Source: RFSX01 sp964567435 (GTDB lineage Bacteria > Bacteroidota > Bacteroidia > Chitinophagales > Saprospiraceae). From it: a DNA stretch of 46,357 nt. The stretch spans positions 1 to 46,357 of the forward strand of contig CAZMMQ010000022.1 in NCBI GenBank assembly GCA_964567435.1, read 5' to 3'. The notes beneath the pieces are model-generated. The model did not search any database. It was not told the origin of the DNA and was given only the letters and a program-made list of their open reading frames with translations. Of this stretch, positions 26,992-36,393 are shown in pieces; position 1 is the first letter of the stretch, and each line of letters starts with the position of its first letter. A program made the position numbers and the translations under genes.

Positions 26992-27879
26992 TTATTTGAT
27001 TGTAGACCGTGCATGTTCAAGCCCTTCATGCCACCATCGCTTCATCTGCACAGGGTCAAAGTAAAAAGAATGATCAGTCAATTGGTAGGGTGTGAATATG
27101 AAATTCACCTTGACGTTCTTATTGTAGATACTCTCCAGGTGGCCTATAAGAACATCGTTTACTGCGATTTGCTTTTGCATAAAAAGGAAAGACTTTAGTA
27201 GCAAATCAAACGCATTATTTGTTTTGACAGTTGTTTTCTGAGGTCTACGAGGGTTGAGCACAATACAATCTATTTCTGTAGCGCCAATATTCACTGCCTC
27301 TTCTATCGGTATATAGTTACCAAATCCACCATCAGCATATTCACTTTCATTCTTGCTGACCAAACTCATAAATGGAATGAAACTAGAACTGGCCCACATC
27401 CAATCAATGAAATCCTCATGGAGGCAATCAATGGCATAACGATACTCTACTGTCGTCCTGGTTATATTGCATACAGTGACAATAACCTTTTTGCCTGAGG
27501 CCTGTACTCTCCTAAAGTCTTCTTTGGATAAGGTCCTGGCAATGGTAGCTCTGAGTGCAGAGGTGTCACCAAAGGTCTTTCGCTTTTTAAGAAACATGCG
27601 CAATGTACTCCTGTGATTGATTGACGCTGTTAGTTTACCTGCTTCATTTTTCTTTATTCGAAAGGGGTTAACCGTATAAATATCCTCCTGAGTCACATTG
27701 GTATACATTTCCTTGATCTTATCTATCTCTCCGATAGCCAAGTGTGGAATTAGGAGGGCGCCTGTAGATGAGCCTATAAATATGTCATAATCGTGCTTTT
27801 TTTCGCAGATAAGATGCTGTGCAACACCTCCTGCGAAGGCCCCTTTACTACCTCCTCCAGATATCACTAATGCTCTCAT
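26992..27879 (-). CDS. Patatin-like phospholipase
   Basis: The 295-residue protein has all three patatin signatures: the oxyanion-hole loop GGGSKGAFAGG (8-18), the nucleophile elbow GSSTG with Ser38, and the catalytic aspartate in DGGFGNYIP (Asp183), forming the Ser-Asp dyad. It has no signal peptide, so it is probably a cytoplasmic lipid acyl hydrolase. The downstream lipoprotein gene begins 2 bp after its stop. It is divergent from the TPR protein gene with a 91-bp region between, containing a small palindrome GTTTG-A-CAAAC. Confidence 0.92.
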   Translation of the reverse strand: MRALVISGGGSKGAFAGGVAQHLICEKKHDYDIFIGSSTGALLIPHLAIGEIDKIKEMYTNVTQEDIYTVNPFRIKKNEAGKLTASINHRSTLRMFLKKRKTFGDTSALRATIARTLSKEDFRRVQASGKKVIVTVCNITRTTVEYRYAIDCLHEDFIDWMWASSSFIPFMSLVSKNESEYADGGFGNYIPIEEAVNIGATEIDCIVLNPRRPQKTTVKTNNAFDLLLKSFLFMQKQIAVNDVLIGHLESIYNKNVKVNFIFTPYQLTDHSFYFDPVQMKRWWHEGLEHARSTIK

Positions 27880-27970
27880 TTCTTTTTTTACCCCTTGATA
27901 CGTATAACGAACACGAAATTTATTAGTTTAGACTATATCGTTTGACAAACTAAAGCAAATTCTCCGAATA

Positions 27971-30268
27971 ATGAGCGAAGAGCATCAAAAGTCCATTTTT
28001 ACGAGCCTTTGGGAAAGGAGGGTACCACAATTTTTTGCTTCTTATTTGGGTATTTCTTGGGCCATCGTCCAATTTCTCAATTTTATTACCAATAGATACA
28101 ATATAGATAACGGTCTAGTGGATAAGTTTTTGATATTCAGTGCAGTGCTTATTCCTGCAGTGCTCATATTTATATACAATCACGGAAAGAAAGGACATGA
28201 TAATTGGACCAGATTCGAGAAGATATTTATCCCACTTAATACTATAGCGGCGATAGGTATTGCTGGATTTGTAAGCACTTCTACTATACAGGCTGCCCCT
28301 GTAGAAGTAACTATAGAAGGTGAGGATGGAGAGGAAATTACCAGATTAGTGCCGTCCAAGTCTCAAGCCAGAAGATTGTATTTCTTTCCATTTGAACCCT
28401 CTGATGAAAGCTTCGATTGGACTCGATCCGGCATGCCCTTTCTCTTTATTTTGGACTTAGAACAGGATATGCGAATCACAACCAGGAACCCGCTCTCCAC
28501 TAATTATCAACTCAACCAACACGACTACAGCTATCGTGATAAAGTACCATTTAGTGTCAAGTTAGATATAGCTAAAAAAAGCAATTATGAATTTTTCGTT
28601 ACCGGAGAAGTTTCTAAGGAAGCGGACAATTGGAATCTGGACTTAAAAATATTCGACTCAGATGATGGAGATGAGTTTTTTACTCAAAGCTTTTCAGGAA
28701 CTGATTATTTCGCAATTGTAGACGAAGCGAGTGTAGCCATAAGGAGCCAACTCTTTTTGAGAGATGCTGATGAATCTTTTGGTAGCTATATAGATCTCCC
28801 AGCTTCAGACCTCATTTCTAATAATACAGAAGCACTTGATGCCTTTATAGGAGTCATAGAAAAAGTATCTATAGATGATAAGTACCCAGAAGCCATCGCG
28901 CAAATGCAGTCAGCCCTAGCTCTAGATGACAAGAGTGCTGAAATCAAAAGGTTAGCCGCAGATGTAATTAGAATAACTGGAGATATGGATTCTGCTAAAA
29001 AGTATATTTCTGAAGCACTTAGTCTCAGTAAGCAGTTACCAGAACGCCAACAATTCGCAATCAAAAAAGATTATTGGTTCTACAATTCTGAAACAGGAAA
29101 GGCCATCTCCCTTATGGAAGACTACACAAAATTATATCCCCGTGATGCTGAACCCTATGAGGACCTTGCTGAATTCTATCAGTTATCATACCAACTTGGT
29201 AAAGCCAAATCTACAATCCAAAGAGCGATATCTAACGGTCATGACGGTAGGATGTATGCTAAGCTCGCCGATATATGCATCGCCATGAACGAGCTGGATA
29301 GTGCGGAAATGAATCTTAAAACATATTTTGATCAATATCCTGAAGCAGAAAAAGATGATAAGCGGATACTTGAGATATATAAAAAGAAAGGAGAGTATGA
29401 CAAAATTATCACCCACAACGAAAAGCAACTTATCAGTGATCCAGAAAATAATCAAATCTATCTAAAACTGGCCGAAACCTATTATGCTATGGCAGAATTT
29501 GATAATGGAGATGCCAATTTTGACAAGGCTTTATCATTCGCCAAACTAAAAGAAGATACTTCTAATGTATACCTACAGCAACTGCTGGCATTGGGTGCAA
29601 TTGGTGATACAGACAGATTCGAAGCAACACTAGATAAGTGGCATAGCTCTCTTAGGAAGCATATGCCGGAAGTAGGCGTAGCCTCTTCTACCTTTATGGT
29701 AATTGGCATTGGGAGCTATGCAGGTGCCTCACAAAAATTGTACGATTTCTACGAAGGTGTAAAAAAGCAAAATCCTCAAATGCAGACTATAATAGAATGC
29801 ATCTACATTATTACAGATGGCTTGTTTAGCAACGCTGGAAAACAAACTTTGATAGACAATTATCAGGGAGAATGTAAAAATCTCATTTTAGCTTCCACAC
29901 CAGATCAAGATTATCTGATTTCTGGATTTATAGAAAGCCACCAAGACAATCACGAAAAAGCGTTAGAGTCATTTAGTACTTTCTTGGAGAAATCTGGTTC
30001 TGCATCTACAGATTTCAGTTACTTACTAGCCCGTGAATTACGACTATTAGATAGACCCAAGGAAGCTATCGAATTATGCAAGACACATCTTGTGAGTCAA
30101 CCTAATGCTGGTAATCACCTATTGGAGAAAGGGCTAGCAGAAGTAGCTATCAGTGATATGGATGCTGCTGAGAAATCATATAACACGCTAAGAAAAGTTT
30201 GGTCACGTATAGATGAACGGTTCCCAGCATATGCAGACTTCATGACTTTAGAGGAAGCTGTCAGATAA
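27971..30268 (+). CDS. Membrane-anchored tetratricopeptide-repeat protein
   Basis: The 765-residue protein has three N-terminal membrane segments (about 20-40, 51-70, 86-103), starting with ERRVPQFFASYLGISWAIVQF, which resembles the membrane module found in front of cyclase- or TPR-type sensor proteins. Residues ~115-270 form a TolB/FlgO-like domain (RRLYFFPFEPSDESFDWTRSGMPF, ...KSNYEFFVTGEVSKE). From about 270 to the end there are helical TPR-like repeats (e.g. PEAIAQMQSALALDDKSAEIKRL, AEPYEDLAEFYQLSYQLGKAKSTI, NQIYLKLAETYYAMAEFDNGDANF). With three spans and an inside N-terminus the large part would be periplasmic. A signalling or scaffold role is inferred. Seven base pairs separate it from the TonB-domain gene. 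Confidence 0.8.
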   Translation: MSEEHQKSIFTSLWERRVPQFFASYLGISWAIVQFLNFITNRYNIDNGLVDKFLIFSAVLIPAVLIFIYNHGKKGHDNWTRFEKIFIPLNTIAAIGIAGFVSTSTIQAAPVEVTIEGEDGEEITRLVPSKSQARRLYFFPFEPSDESFDWTRSGMPFLFILDLEQDMRITTRNPLSTNYQLNQHDYSYRDKVPFSVKLDIAKKSNYEFFVTGEVSKEADNWNLDLKIFDSDDGDEFFTQSFSGTDYFAIVDEASVAIRSQLFLRDADESFGSYIDLPASDLISNNTEALDAFIGVIEKVSIDDKYPEAIAQMQSALALDDKSAEIKRLAADVIRITGDMDSAKKYISEALSLSKQLPERQQFAIKKDYWFYNSETGKAISLMEDYTKLYPRDAEPYEDLAEFYQLSYQLGKAKSTIQRAISNGHDGRMYAKLADICIAMNELDSAEMNLKTYFDQYPEAEKDDKRILEIYKKKGEYDKIITHNEKQLISDPENNQIYLKLAETYYAMAEFDNGDANFDKALSFAKLKEDTSNVYLQQLLALGAIGDTDRFEATLDKWHSSLRKHMPEVGVASSTFMVIGIGSYAGASQKLYDFYEGVKKQNPQMQTIIECIYIITDGLFSNAGKQTLIDNYQGECKNLILASTPDQDYLISGFIESHQDNHEKALESFSTFLEKSGSASTDFSYLLARELRLLDRPKEAIELCKTHLVSQPNAGNHLLEKGLAEVAISDMDAAEKSYNTLRKVWSRIDERFPAYADFMTLEEAVR

Positions 30269-30275
30269 CAATAAG

Positions 30276-30782
30276 ATGAGGAAGAAAGAAAGAAAAGACG
30301 ATAGCTTTATCAAAAAACCCGTCTATCCTGGTGGAACTTCTGCCTATAGAAAATTTATTAAAGAAAATCTCAAGTACCCTAAAGAAGCCCTTAAGAACAA
30401 AACAGAAGGTACCGTATTTCTTAAGTATACAATCAATCACAAAGGCATCGTCACGGAGACTAAGGTCATTAAGGGCATCGGAGATGGCTGCGATGAAGAA
30501 GCTGAACGTATTATCTCTATGCTAAAATTTGAAATCCCTAAAGGACCAAGAAAGTTACGGGTGCTATTTCATCAAAAGACTCAGATTACTTTTCGCATAC
30601 CAAAGCAAAAGGCGAAGGCGAAACCGAAACCAACACCAACATCCACTTCTCAAAAATCAAACGCAACGCCGATCTCTCACAATAGACAACTTGTATATAA
30701 ATATGTGCCTGCCAAAAAGGATCACAAGGATAAGGACAAGCAAAAGAAGACGTATACCTATACAATTAGGGGTAAGATATAA
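30276..30782 (+). CDS. TonB C-terminal-domain protein without membrane anchor
   Basis: The 168-residue protein contains PVYPGGTSAYRKFIKENLKYPKEALKNKTEGTVFLKYTINHKG and VTETKVIKGIGDGCDEEAERIISMLKF, the classic TonB C-terminal fold of Bacteroidota. Unlike real TonB it has no N-terminal membrane helix, no signal peptide and no periplasmic proline spacer in front; a Lys/Pro/Thr-rich tail (KAKAKPKPTPTSTS) follows instead. It starts 7 bp after the TPR membrane protein stop and is surely co-transcribed. It may be a cytoplasmic partner of that protein rather than an energy transducer (inference). Confidence 0.8.
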   Translation: MRKKERKDDSFIKKPVYPGGTSAYRKFIKENLKYPKEALKNKTEGTVFLKYTINHKGIVTETKVIKGIGDGCDEEAERIISMLKFEIPKGPRKLRVLFHQKTQITFRIPKQKAKAKPKPTPTSTSQKSNATPISHNRQLVYKYVPAKKDHKDKDKQKKTYTYTIRGKI

Positions 30783-31112
30783 AACTTCGAAAAGAGGATA
30801 TCCCTAGTATTCTTGAATTCCATTGAGAGGTCGGGAGCCCTTCGATTCAGATACCTGTGATGTAAAACCTGTATGAAATGAGTAGATAATACAAGCAGCG
30901 TCAACGCTTGCTTGCTGCCTGGCACTCCCATTTATCCTACTATTCCTACCACTAAACGACAGAAAACCTCCAATCACCCATACCAAAACGCTATTTATAG
31001 GCAATTTTTGACCAAAAATCTGCCAATAGACTTCGATTATAGAATATCAGCATCTATACAGACTACTACACCACATATTTGTATGGAATATTTAAGTTAA
31101 TAAAGTCAACCT
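30783..31112. other. 330-bp intergenic region
   Basis: No gene was found. A hairpin with arms near CAAGCAGCG/CGCTTGCTTG lies at 30892-30914, but no T-run follows. CATATTTG at about 31075 is one base off the TAnnTTTG element and lies 30 bp before the next start. No obvious terminator for the TonB-domain gene was seen. Confidence 0.4.
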
Positions 31113-33518
31113 ATGCAATTCTATACACTCAACTTCTTTAGTATCACATTAAAGGGCCTTTTGGTTCTTTTTCTAATTGGCAGCAGTCAATTTTCGCAGG
31201 CACAAACTGATTGTGATCATCTTTCCTTAGGCTATAATGTCAATCAAAATTTTTATGCATTACAGATTAACAATAATAACCAAGAAGAAGCAAAATGGAC
31301 TATTGAGATCCAGGATGCACATTATAAGTTAGATGCCAATTTGTTCAGAAACAGACAGGGTATTAACCTCACTATAGAATCCACTCTTAATGATGATGGT
31401 ACGTTCTATCACCTAATAACACCTGATCAAACTATTGGAGGTTTCCAATTCCTACAGTTTGTATATGATGGTGTCCCCGAGGCACGGGATAATAATTTGG
31501 ATGCAAAATCGAGTATTAATTGCAAGTTCAAGCTAGATCCTCTATGTGCAAATTTGAGATTGAATTTCTTTAATGAGTCACAGCGTTCCTTTGGCTTTAG
31601 CGTACAGAATAATAACAGCATACCTTATTTTCCATACGAAGTGCATATAGAAAATGCTAATTACAAGTTGGATCCTGCCAGTCTTAGTCATGATGGATTT
31701 GAGTATCAATATACAGAAAATGCAGATGGTACGATTAACCATTACTTTATAGCTCAAGAACCAATAGAGGCTTTTTCACAGTCACCAGAAGTCAGAACCA
31801 AATTAGACCTGGGATTCAATCCCACATCTGATGGTGCACTAGTTGCTTGCGATGGAAACCTAATTACCTCAGGGCTAGATGGTGGGTTAGAAAGTCATGG
31901 TGGATTAGCGAGCAAAATAGCAAAGAGAAACTTCAAAAGAGCACTTGGCATAAGTACACTTCCTGAAGTAACTAAGAATAACAATTTCATATCTCAGTTG
32001 GTACCAGTCCAAATACTAACTGGAGATAATCTGATAGAGACCTCTCCTACTGATTTGGTTGAGATTACAACAGCTGAGAGTATTTGGGCTGGAGATTACT
32101 TTATAAATGACAGTCGTTTTGGCTCAATTTTCGGATCCAAAACATCTGAGGTTATCTATGACCATACAAAGGTTATATGTGACAGAGTCAAAGGATCAGA
32201 ATTAGCAGTAGTAGATGTTGTAGATATAGATGGTTATAAAACCATATTAAGTATCATCAGAAGACCAGATGCCTCTATAGAATATGCTATTTCTTTCTCT
32301 TTAGGATATGAAGAATATGGTGATTTTACGATGGAAAGCCATTGGTCTGTTGACCAATACCAAGGCAGTCCACATTATCTAAACTATCAGGTATGGACGA
32401 ATTCTAGAGCCAAGAGTATAGCTGCGGTGCAGAAAATCATTCAAAATATTGTCAATGAATTTGGCTACAAATTGAAGGCGTCTTCGTCATCACCATCTGC
32501 GCCAAATTTATTTGCCAGAAGTGCCTACTACAGATTAGGTGCATTTAACCTTGAACTAAACAATAGTCTGCAAGAACCAACGACAATTTCATTTTTCGGA
32601 ACCTATAATACCAAAGAAGTTGGAGGTGTAGAGTATGAGTACTCAGAAGATATTCTTATTAGTCCGGGACAAAATACCATCTCACTTGATATACCTGAAG
32701 GAAATATTTTTGAAGGAGGTATTACCATTCTTGGAGAAGACAATCTAAAAGATGTTATCTACCTCGCGGATGGATCTTGGGGACTGGAGTACCAAGAAGA
32801 AAATACGACAATTAATAAATACGAAATAATAACTGACAATAGAGAGGATACTCATGATGAGTATATAGTAGAAAGAGGACTTTCCGTGAGTGGTCATACT
32901 GATACTTACCTATCTATATTTAAGCAATTAGAGCCAGGTGGATTATCTGTGGATTTATCAGATTACAATACACTATCTTTTGATGCTAATAGAAATGGCG
33001 TATATCAGGTTACTCTACTCGTTGCAGATAATACTGATCCAAGCAAAAACTTAAGTTACACGTTGCATAATGATGGAAACGATTCTGTAGATATTCCATT
33101 CTCTTTGTTCAGAAATGCTCAGGGGATAGAATTAGACCCAAGTAATATAACAACCATCTTTATCGGTTACTTACCAGAATATAATGAAACTGGAAATTTT
33201 GATATCACTATAGAAAATGTAAGATTTAGAAATGATGAGAGATCAAATCTAATCATCGATCCTAATAATCTTAATTTATATCCTAATCCTTCAAATGGAT
33301 TATTAAATATCACGCATTTATTCGAAGAGCAATCCAATGTAACGATCACTATATCAAATATCTCTGGTGCTATTATTGAGCGAACTAATAGTATTGCTGA
33401 TCCTGGTATCAATAATTTCAAATTTGATATCAGTGAGCATCAACAAGGACTATATCTAATATCTATGTACACGAATCAAGGCATATTTGCTAGTACTGTA
33501 CTTTTGAATAAAGAATAA
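31113..33518 (+). CDS. T9SS secreted protein of unknown family with duplicated N-terminal module
   Basis: The 801-residue protein has a signal peptide (about 1-30, ...LLVLFLIGSSQFSQAQ), then two copies of a ~95-residue beta module (about 32-128 and 141-235) sharing the motif NANYKLDPA / DAHYKLDAN and CxNL/CDHL starts. A middle part of ~250 residues (SIWAGDYFINDSRFGSIFGSK, AISFSLGYEEYGDF) was not recognised. A further module near 590-710 with SGHTDTYLSIFKQLEPGGLSVDLSDY and ITTIFIGYLPE resembles carbohydrate-binding or CIA30/CBM11-like folds. The end (NLYPNPSNGLLNITHL ... VLLNKE) is a T9SS sorting domain. Carbohydrate binding is inferred from fold style only. A strong terminator follows. Confidence 0.82.
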   Translation: MQFYTLNFFSITLKGLLVLFLIGSSQFSQAQTDCDHLSLGYNVNQNFYALQINNNNQEEAKWTIEIQDAHYKLDANLFRNRQGINLTIESTLNDDGTFYHLITPDQTIGGFQFLQFVYDGVPEARDNNLDAKSSINCKFKLDPLCANLRLNFFNESQRSFGFSVQNNNSIPYFPYEVHIENANYKLDPASLSHDGFEYQYTENADGTINHYFIAQEPIEAFSQSPEVRTKLDLGFNPTSDGALVACDGNLITSGLDGGLESHGGLASKIAKRNFKRALGISTLPEVTKNNNFISQLVPVQILTGDNLIETSPTDLVEITTAESIWAGDYFINDSRFGSIFGSKTSEVIYDHTKVICDRVKGSELAVVDVVDIDGYKTILSIIRRPDASIEYAISFSLGYEEYGDFTMESHWSVDQYQGSPHYLNYQVWTNSRAKSIAAVQKIIQNIVNEFGYKLKASSSSPSAPNLFARSAYYRLGAFNLELNNSLQEPTTISFFGTYNTKEVGGVEYEYSEDILISPGQNTISLDIPEGNIFEGGITILGEDNLKDVIYLADGSWGLEYQEENTTINKYEIITDNREDTHDEYIVERGLSVSGHTDTYLSIFKQLEPGGLSVDLSDYNTLSFDANRNGVYQVTLLVADNTDPSKNLSYTLHNDGNDSVDIPFSLFRNAQGIELDPSNITTIFIGYLPEYNETGNFDITIENVRFRNDERSNLIIDPNNLNLYPNPSNGLLNITHLFEEQSNVTITISNISGAIIERTNSIADPGINNFKFDISEHQQGLYLISMYTNQGIFASTVLLNKE

Positions 33519-33548
33519 CAATTTTTTCTTAAATAGATTCTCACGTAT

Positions 33549-33582
33549 AGAGGCTTCTTTTGGTTATGAAGCCTCTTTTTTT
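33549..33582 (+). terminator. Rho-independent terminator after the secreted protein gene
   Basis: AGAGGCTTC (33549-33557) and GAAGCCTCT (33568-33576) form a perfect 9-bp stem with a 10-nt loop, followed by a run of T. Confidence 0.95.
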
Positions 33583-33729
33583 ATTCCAATCCTTATAGGT
33601 TGGCAATTCAATGTGATTCAACCAACTTACCATTACTATAAGAAATCGAGTGTCTATCAAAATATTAGATTTCATCTATAAAAAATGGACTAACGCCTAA
33701 AATAATGAGTTTTAGCAATCCTATTCTAG

Positions 33730-33749
33730 TAATTTAGAGGTCTAAATTA
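33730..33749. promoter_or_regulatory. 20-bp perfect inverted repeat at the TonB receptor start
   Basis: TAATTTAGA-GG-TCTAAATTA is a palindrome with 9-bp arms and a 2-bp centre, ending 6 bp before the ATG at 33756. A 2-nt loop cannot form a hairpin, so a dimeric protein operator is the natural reading. The SD-like AGAGG falls in its middle. Confidence 0.45.
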
Positions 33750-33755
33750 TATGGA

Positions 33756-36290
33756 ATGAAATCACTGCTAACACTGCTTACATTGGTATTATGTTGTTCT
33801 ATGGTGCAAGCCCAATTTGGCAACTGGGGTGGAGGAGGAAGTGGCACTAAAATCAAAGGAAAGATTACGGGAACCTTAGTAGACTCTATCACTGGCGAAA
33901 AGATCGGCTTCGCAACAGTGGTTCTAAAGAAGGCTAAGAAAACCAGAGAAATTAACGGCATACTCACAGAGAACGACGGAAAATTCAAACTCTCAGAGCT
34001 CAAGATGGGTAAGTACGATATTTATGTCTCCTTTCTTGGATACAATGACAAGATTATAAGAGATATAGAATTGACTGGAAAATCTCCCGACCATAATGCT
34101 GGAAATATCATGCTCTCCCCAACAGACTATGTCCTGGATGAAATTAATGTGACTGCCAAGAGAGCCCTATTTGAAAATAAAGTGGATAAAATTGTCTTCA
34201 ATGCAGAGGATGATTCCTCAATTACTGGCGGTGATGCTACCGATGTACTTAGAAAAGTACCTACCCTATCCGTTGACTTAGAAGGTAATGTCTCTTTGAG
34301 GGGATCTCAAAATGTCAGAATCTTAATTAATGGCAAACCCTCCGGCATGTTCTCATCAAATGTTGCAGATGCCCTTAAAATGTTCCCAGCTGACCAGATT
34401 AAAAAAGTAGAAGTCATAACCTCTCCTGGTGCAAAATATGATGGAGAAGGCAGTGCGGGTATTATCAATATTATCACAAAAAAAGAAAACATAGAAGGGA
34501 TCTCCGGCTCTGTTAGTGGCTCATTAGGCAACAGACAATCTAATGGCAGCCTCAGCCTCAATGCCGGCAAGGGGCGATTTGGTTTTTCTTCGAGTGGCGG
34601 ATTTTATTATTCCAGTCCTAACGATGCAAGTTTATGTGTCCTAAGAGGTCCAGCCAACTTTGAATACGATGACAATGTAGCCTGCGAAGATCAGACAGGA
34701 TTAAGCTATACAAATTTTGGCGTGACTAATACGTCTCGTATAGGCTTTAACGGATCTGCAAGTGCTTTCTATGACTTCAATGCTTACAATGCCATCAATT
34801 CTTCATTTAGCATTCGTGGATTTGGCTTTGATACTGACGGAAACTCTCAAGGGATATTTTTTAGTCAGATTGCTACACCATCATTCGACAGAACCAATAC
34901 AGGAGAAAATTTAATTTTAGGATACGATTGGAATACAGATTATACTAAGAAATTTGAAGGTAATGACAAGCAAGAGTTGGTTATAGCTACTCAGATATCT
35001 ACTAATATCCAGAACCAAGATAACTTTGTCAGTGATATCGGTTCTTTCACAAGAAACGAAAACATCAATAATGAGGGAGACAATCTGGAACTCACTGGAC
35101 AAATAGATTATGTGCACCCAATAGGTTCATCTAATAAGTTAGAAGTAGGCGTCAAGGCTGTCATCAGAGATATAGATAGTGACAGTGAGTTTAGTCCAAT
35201 TGTAGATAATATATCTACAGTAGACCTTAATAGATCATTCCTATTTAATTACGATCAGGATGTATTTGCTGGCTATGCCAGTTATAATTTCTTTATCAAA
35301 AAATTCAATCTGGTGACAGGACTTCGATACGAACGTACGGAGATTGGGGGTAATGGCGCACTTAGAGATGGATCTGTCAATCCTGAAACTCAAGATATTT
35401 TGTCTGCCTTTCCTTTCAGTTATGATAACTGGCTACCGAGTATAGCTATTTCCAGAAGTCTCAAAAATTTCAGAACAGTAAAACTTGCCTATAGTAGAAG
35501 GATTCAACGTCCTAGCCTCTTTTTTATCAACCCATTCCAAAACACCACTGATTTCGCTAATCTAATTGTAGGAAATCCTAGACTAGATCCAGAGCTCACA
35601 GACCAATTCGAACTAACCTACAATACCAATTTGTGGGGCATAACCATATTCAGCAGCTTGTACTACAAAAATAATACTCAGATAATAGAGCAAATATCTA
35701 CGACAGATGATGATCTTGTCGTCAGAACCAGCTTTGGCAATGTTGGGACAAACAATAGTGTCGGTATCAATTTGTTTACCTCTAAGACTATAAGTAAACT
35801 AACTATCCGTGGTGGAGGAGATATTTATACTTATAATGCTTCCGGTCAGATAGATGGAGAGGATTTTGAAAACAGTGCTCTATCCTATCGACTATTCGCC
35901 AATGGAGAATTTTCGTTTACAGGTACACTAAAGGCTGATTTCTTTGGCTTCTTCCAGGCACCTAGATTTACCTTACAAGGTGAGAATGCAAGTTTCTCTA
36001 TCATGGGAGTTGGATTCAAAAAAGAGTTCAAAAACTCCAGCATTGGGATTCGTATTATAGAGCCGTTTGTTAGAGACAAAAGCTTTAACTCTGATATCAC
36101 CGGGTCAGATTTCAGACAGCTGACTTTCTTTTCTATCCCATTCAGGTCAATAGGGGTCAACTTTAGTTACAAATTCGGTAAAGTAGATTTTAGAGAGAGA
36201 AGGTCAAAAATCAAAAACACAGATCAGAAAGCTGGAGAAGGAGATGGCCAAGGTGGTGGAGGACAAGGTGGTGGCTCATTCGGAGGTTAA
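33756..36290 (+). CDS. TonB-dependent outer-membrane receptor (beta-barrel family)
   Basis: The 844-residue protein begins with a signal peptide (MKSLLTLLTLVLCCSMVQA). A carboxypeptidase-regulatory-like domain (GKITGTLVDSITGEKIGFATVVLKK, ...VSFLGYNDKIIRDIEL) covers about 35-115, a plug domain (GGDATDVLRKVPTLSVDLEGNVSLRGSQNVRILINGKP and ITSPGAKYDGEGSAGIINIITKK) about 120-250, and the rest is a large outer-membrane barrel (e.g. LRYERTEIGGNG, IAISRSLKNFRTVKLAYSRRIQRPS, NPRLDPELTDQFELTYNTN). It ends in a Gly/Gln-rich tail (GGGGQGGGSFGG) and also has a Gly-rich segment after the signal (GNWGGGGSGT). The family imports siderophores, vitamins or polymers. The substrate is unknown, and no SusD-like partner is adjacent. 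An inverted repeat overlaps its translation start region. Confidence 0.92.
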   Translation: MKSLLTLLTLVLCCSMVQAQFGNWGGGGSGTKIKGKITGTLVDSITGEKIGFATVVLKKAKKTREINGILTENDGKFKLSELKMGKYDIYVSFLGYNDKIIRDIELTGKSPDHNAGNIMLSPTDYVLDEINVTAKRALFENKVDKIVFNAEDDSSITGGDATDVLRKVPTLSVDLEGNVSLRGSQNVRILINGKPSGMFSSNVADALKMFPADQIKKVEVITSPGAKYDGEGSAGIINIITKKENIEGISGSVSGSLGNRQSNGSLSLNAGKGRFGFSSSGGFYYSSPNDASLCVLRGPANFEYDDNVACEDQTGLSYTNFGVTNTSRIGFNGSASAFYDFNAYNAINSSFSIRGFGFDTDGNSQGIFFSQIATPSFDRTNTGENLILGYDWNTDYTKKFEGNDKQELVIATQISTNIQNQDNFVSDIGSFTRNENINNEGDNLELTGQIDYVHPIGSSNKLEVGVKAVIRDIDSDSEFSPIVDNISTVDLNRSFLFNYDQDVFAGYASYNFFIKKFNLVTGLRYERTEIGGNGALRDGSVNPETQDILSAFPFSYDNWLPSIAISRSLKNFRTVKLAYSRRIQRPSLFFINPFQNTTDFANLIVGNPRLDPELTDQFELTYNTNLWGITIFSSLYYKNNTQIIEQISTTDDDLVVRTSFGNVGTNNSVGINLFTSKTISKLTIRGGGDIYTYNASGQIDGEDFENSALSYRLFANGEFSFTGTLKADFFGFFQAPRFTLQGENASFSIMGVGFKKEFKNSSIGIRIIEPFVRDKSFNSDITGSDFRQLTFFSIPFRSIGVNFSYKFGKVDFRERRSKIKNTDQKAGEGDGQGGGGQGGGSFGG

Positions 36291-36340
36291 TTGACATATA
36301 AAGTAGAGGGCATAAAAAAAGCCCAGACAACTGGACCAGA

Positions 36341-36393
36341 AGAAAAAAAAGAAATGTACGGATATTATTGCTTAAGCATCTCCGTACATTTCT
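36341..36393 (-). terminator. rpsU terminator overlapping the end of the coding sequence
   Basis: Read leftward, AGAAATGTACGGA (36393-36381) pairs perfectly with TCCGTACATTTCT (36362-36350), a 13-bp stem, followed by TTTTTTTTCTTC. The upstream arm is the last coding stretch of rpsU (codons Glu-Met-Tyr-Gly), and the stop codon (36374-36372) lies in the loop. Confidence 0.93.

Noticed and set aside
30892..30914. Hairpin CAAGCAGCG/CGCTTGCTTG as terminator of the TonB-domain gene
   Set aside because: It has a bulge and no T-run on either strand, and lies 110 bp after the stop codon.
36308..36324. GGGC-N9-GCCC as rightward terminator of the TonB receptor
   Set aside because: Only four base pairs with no T-run after it.
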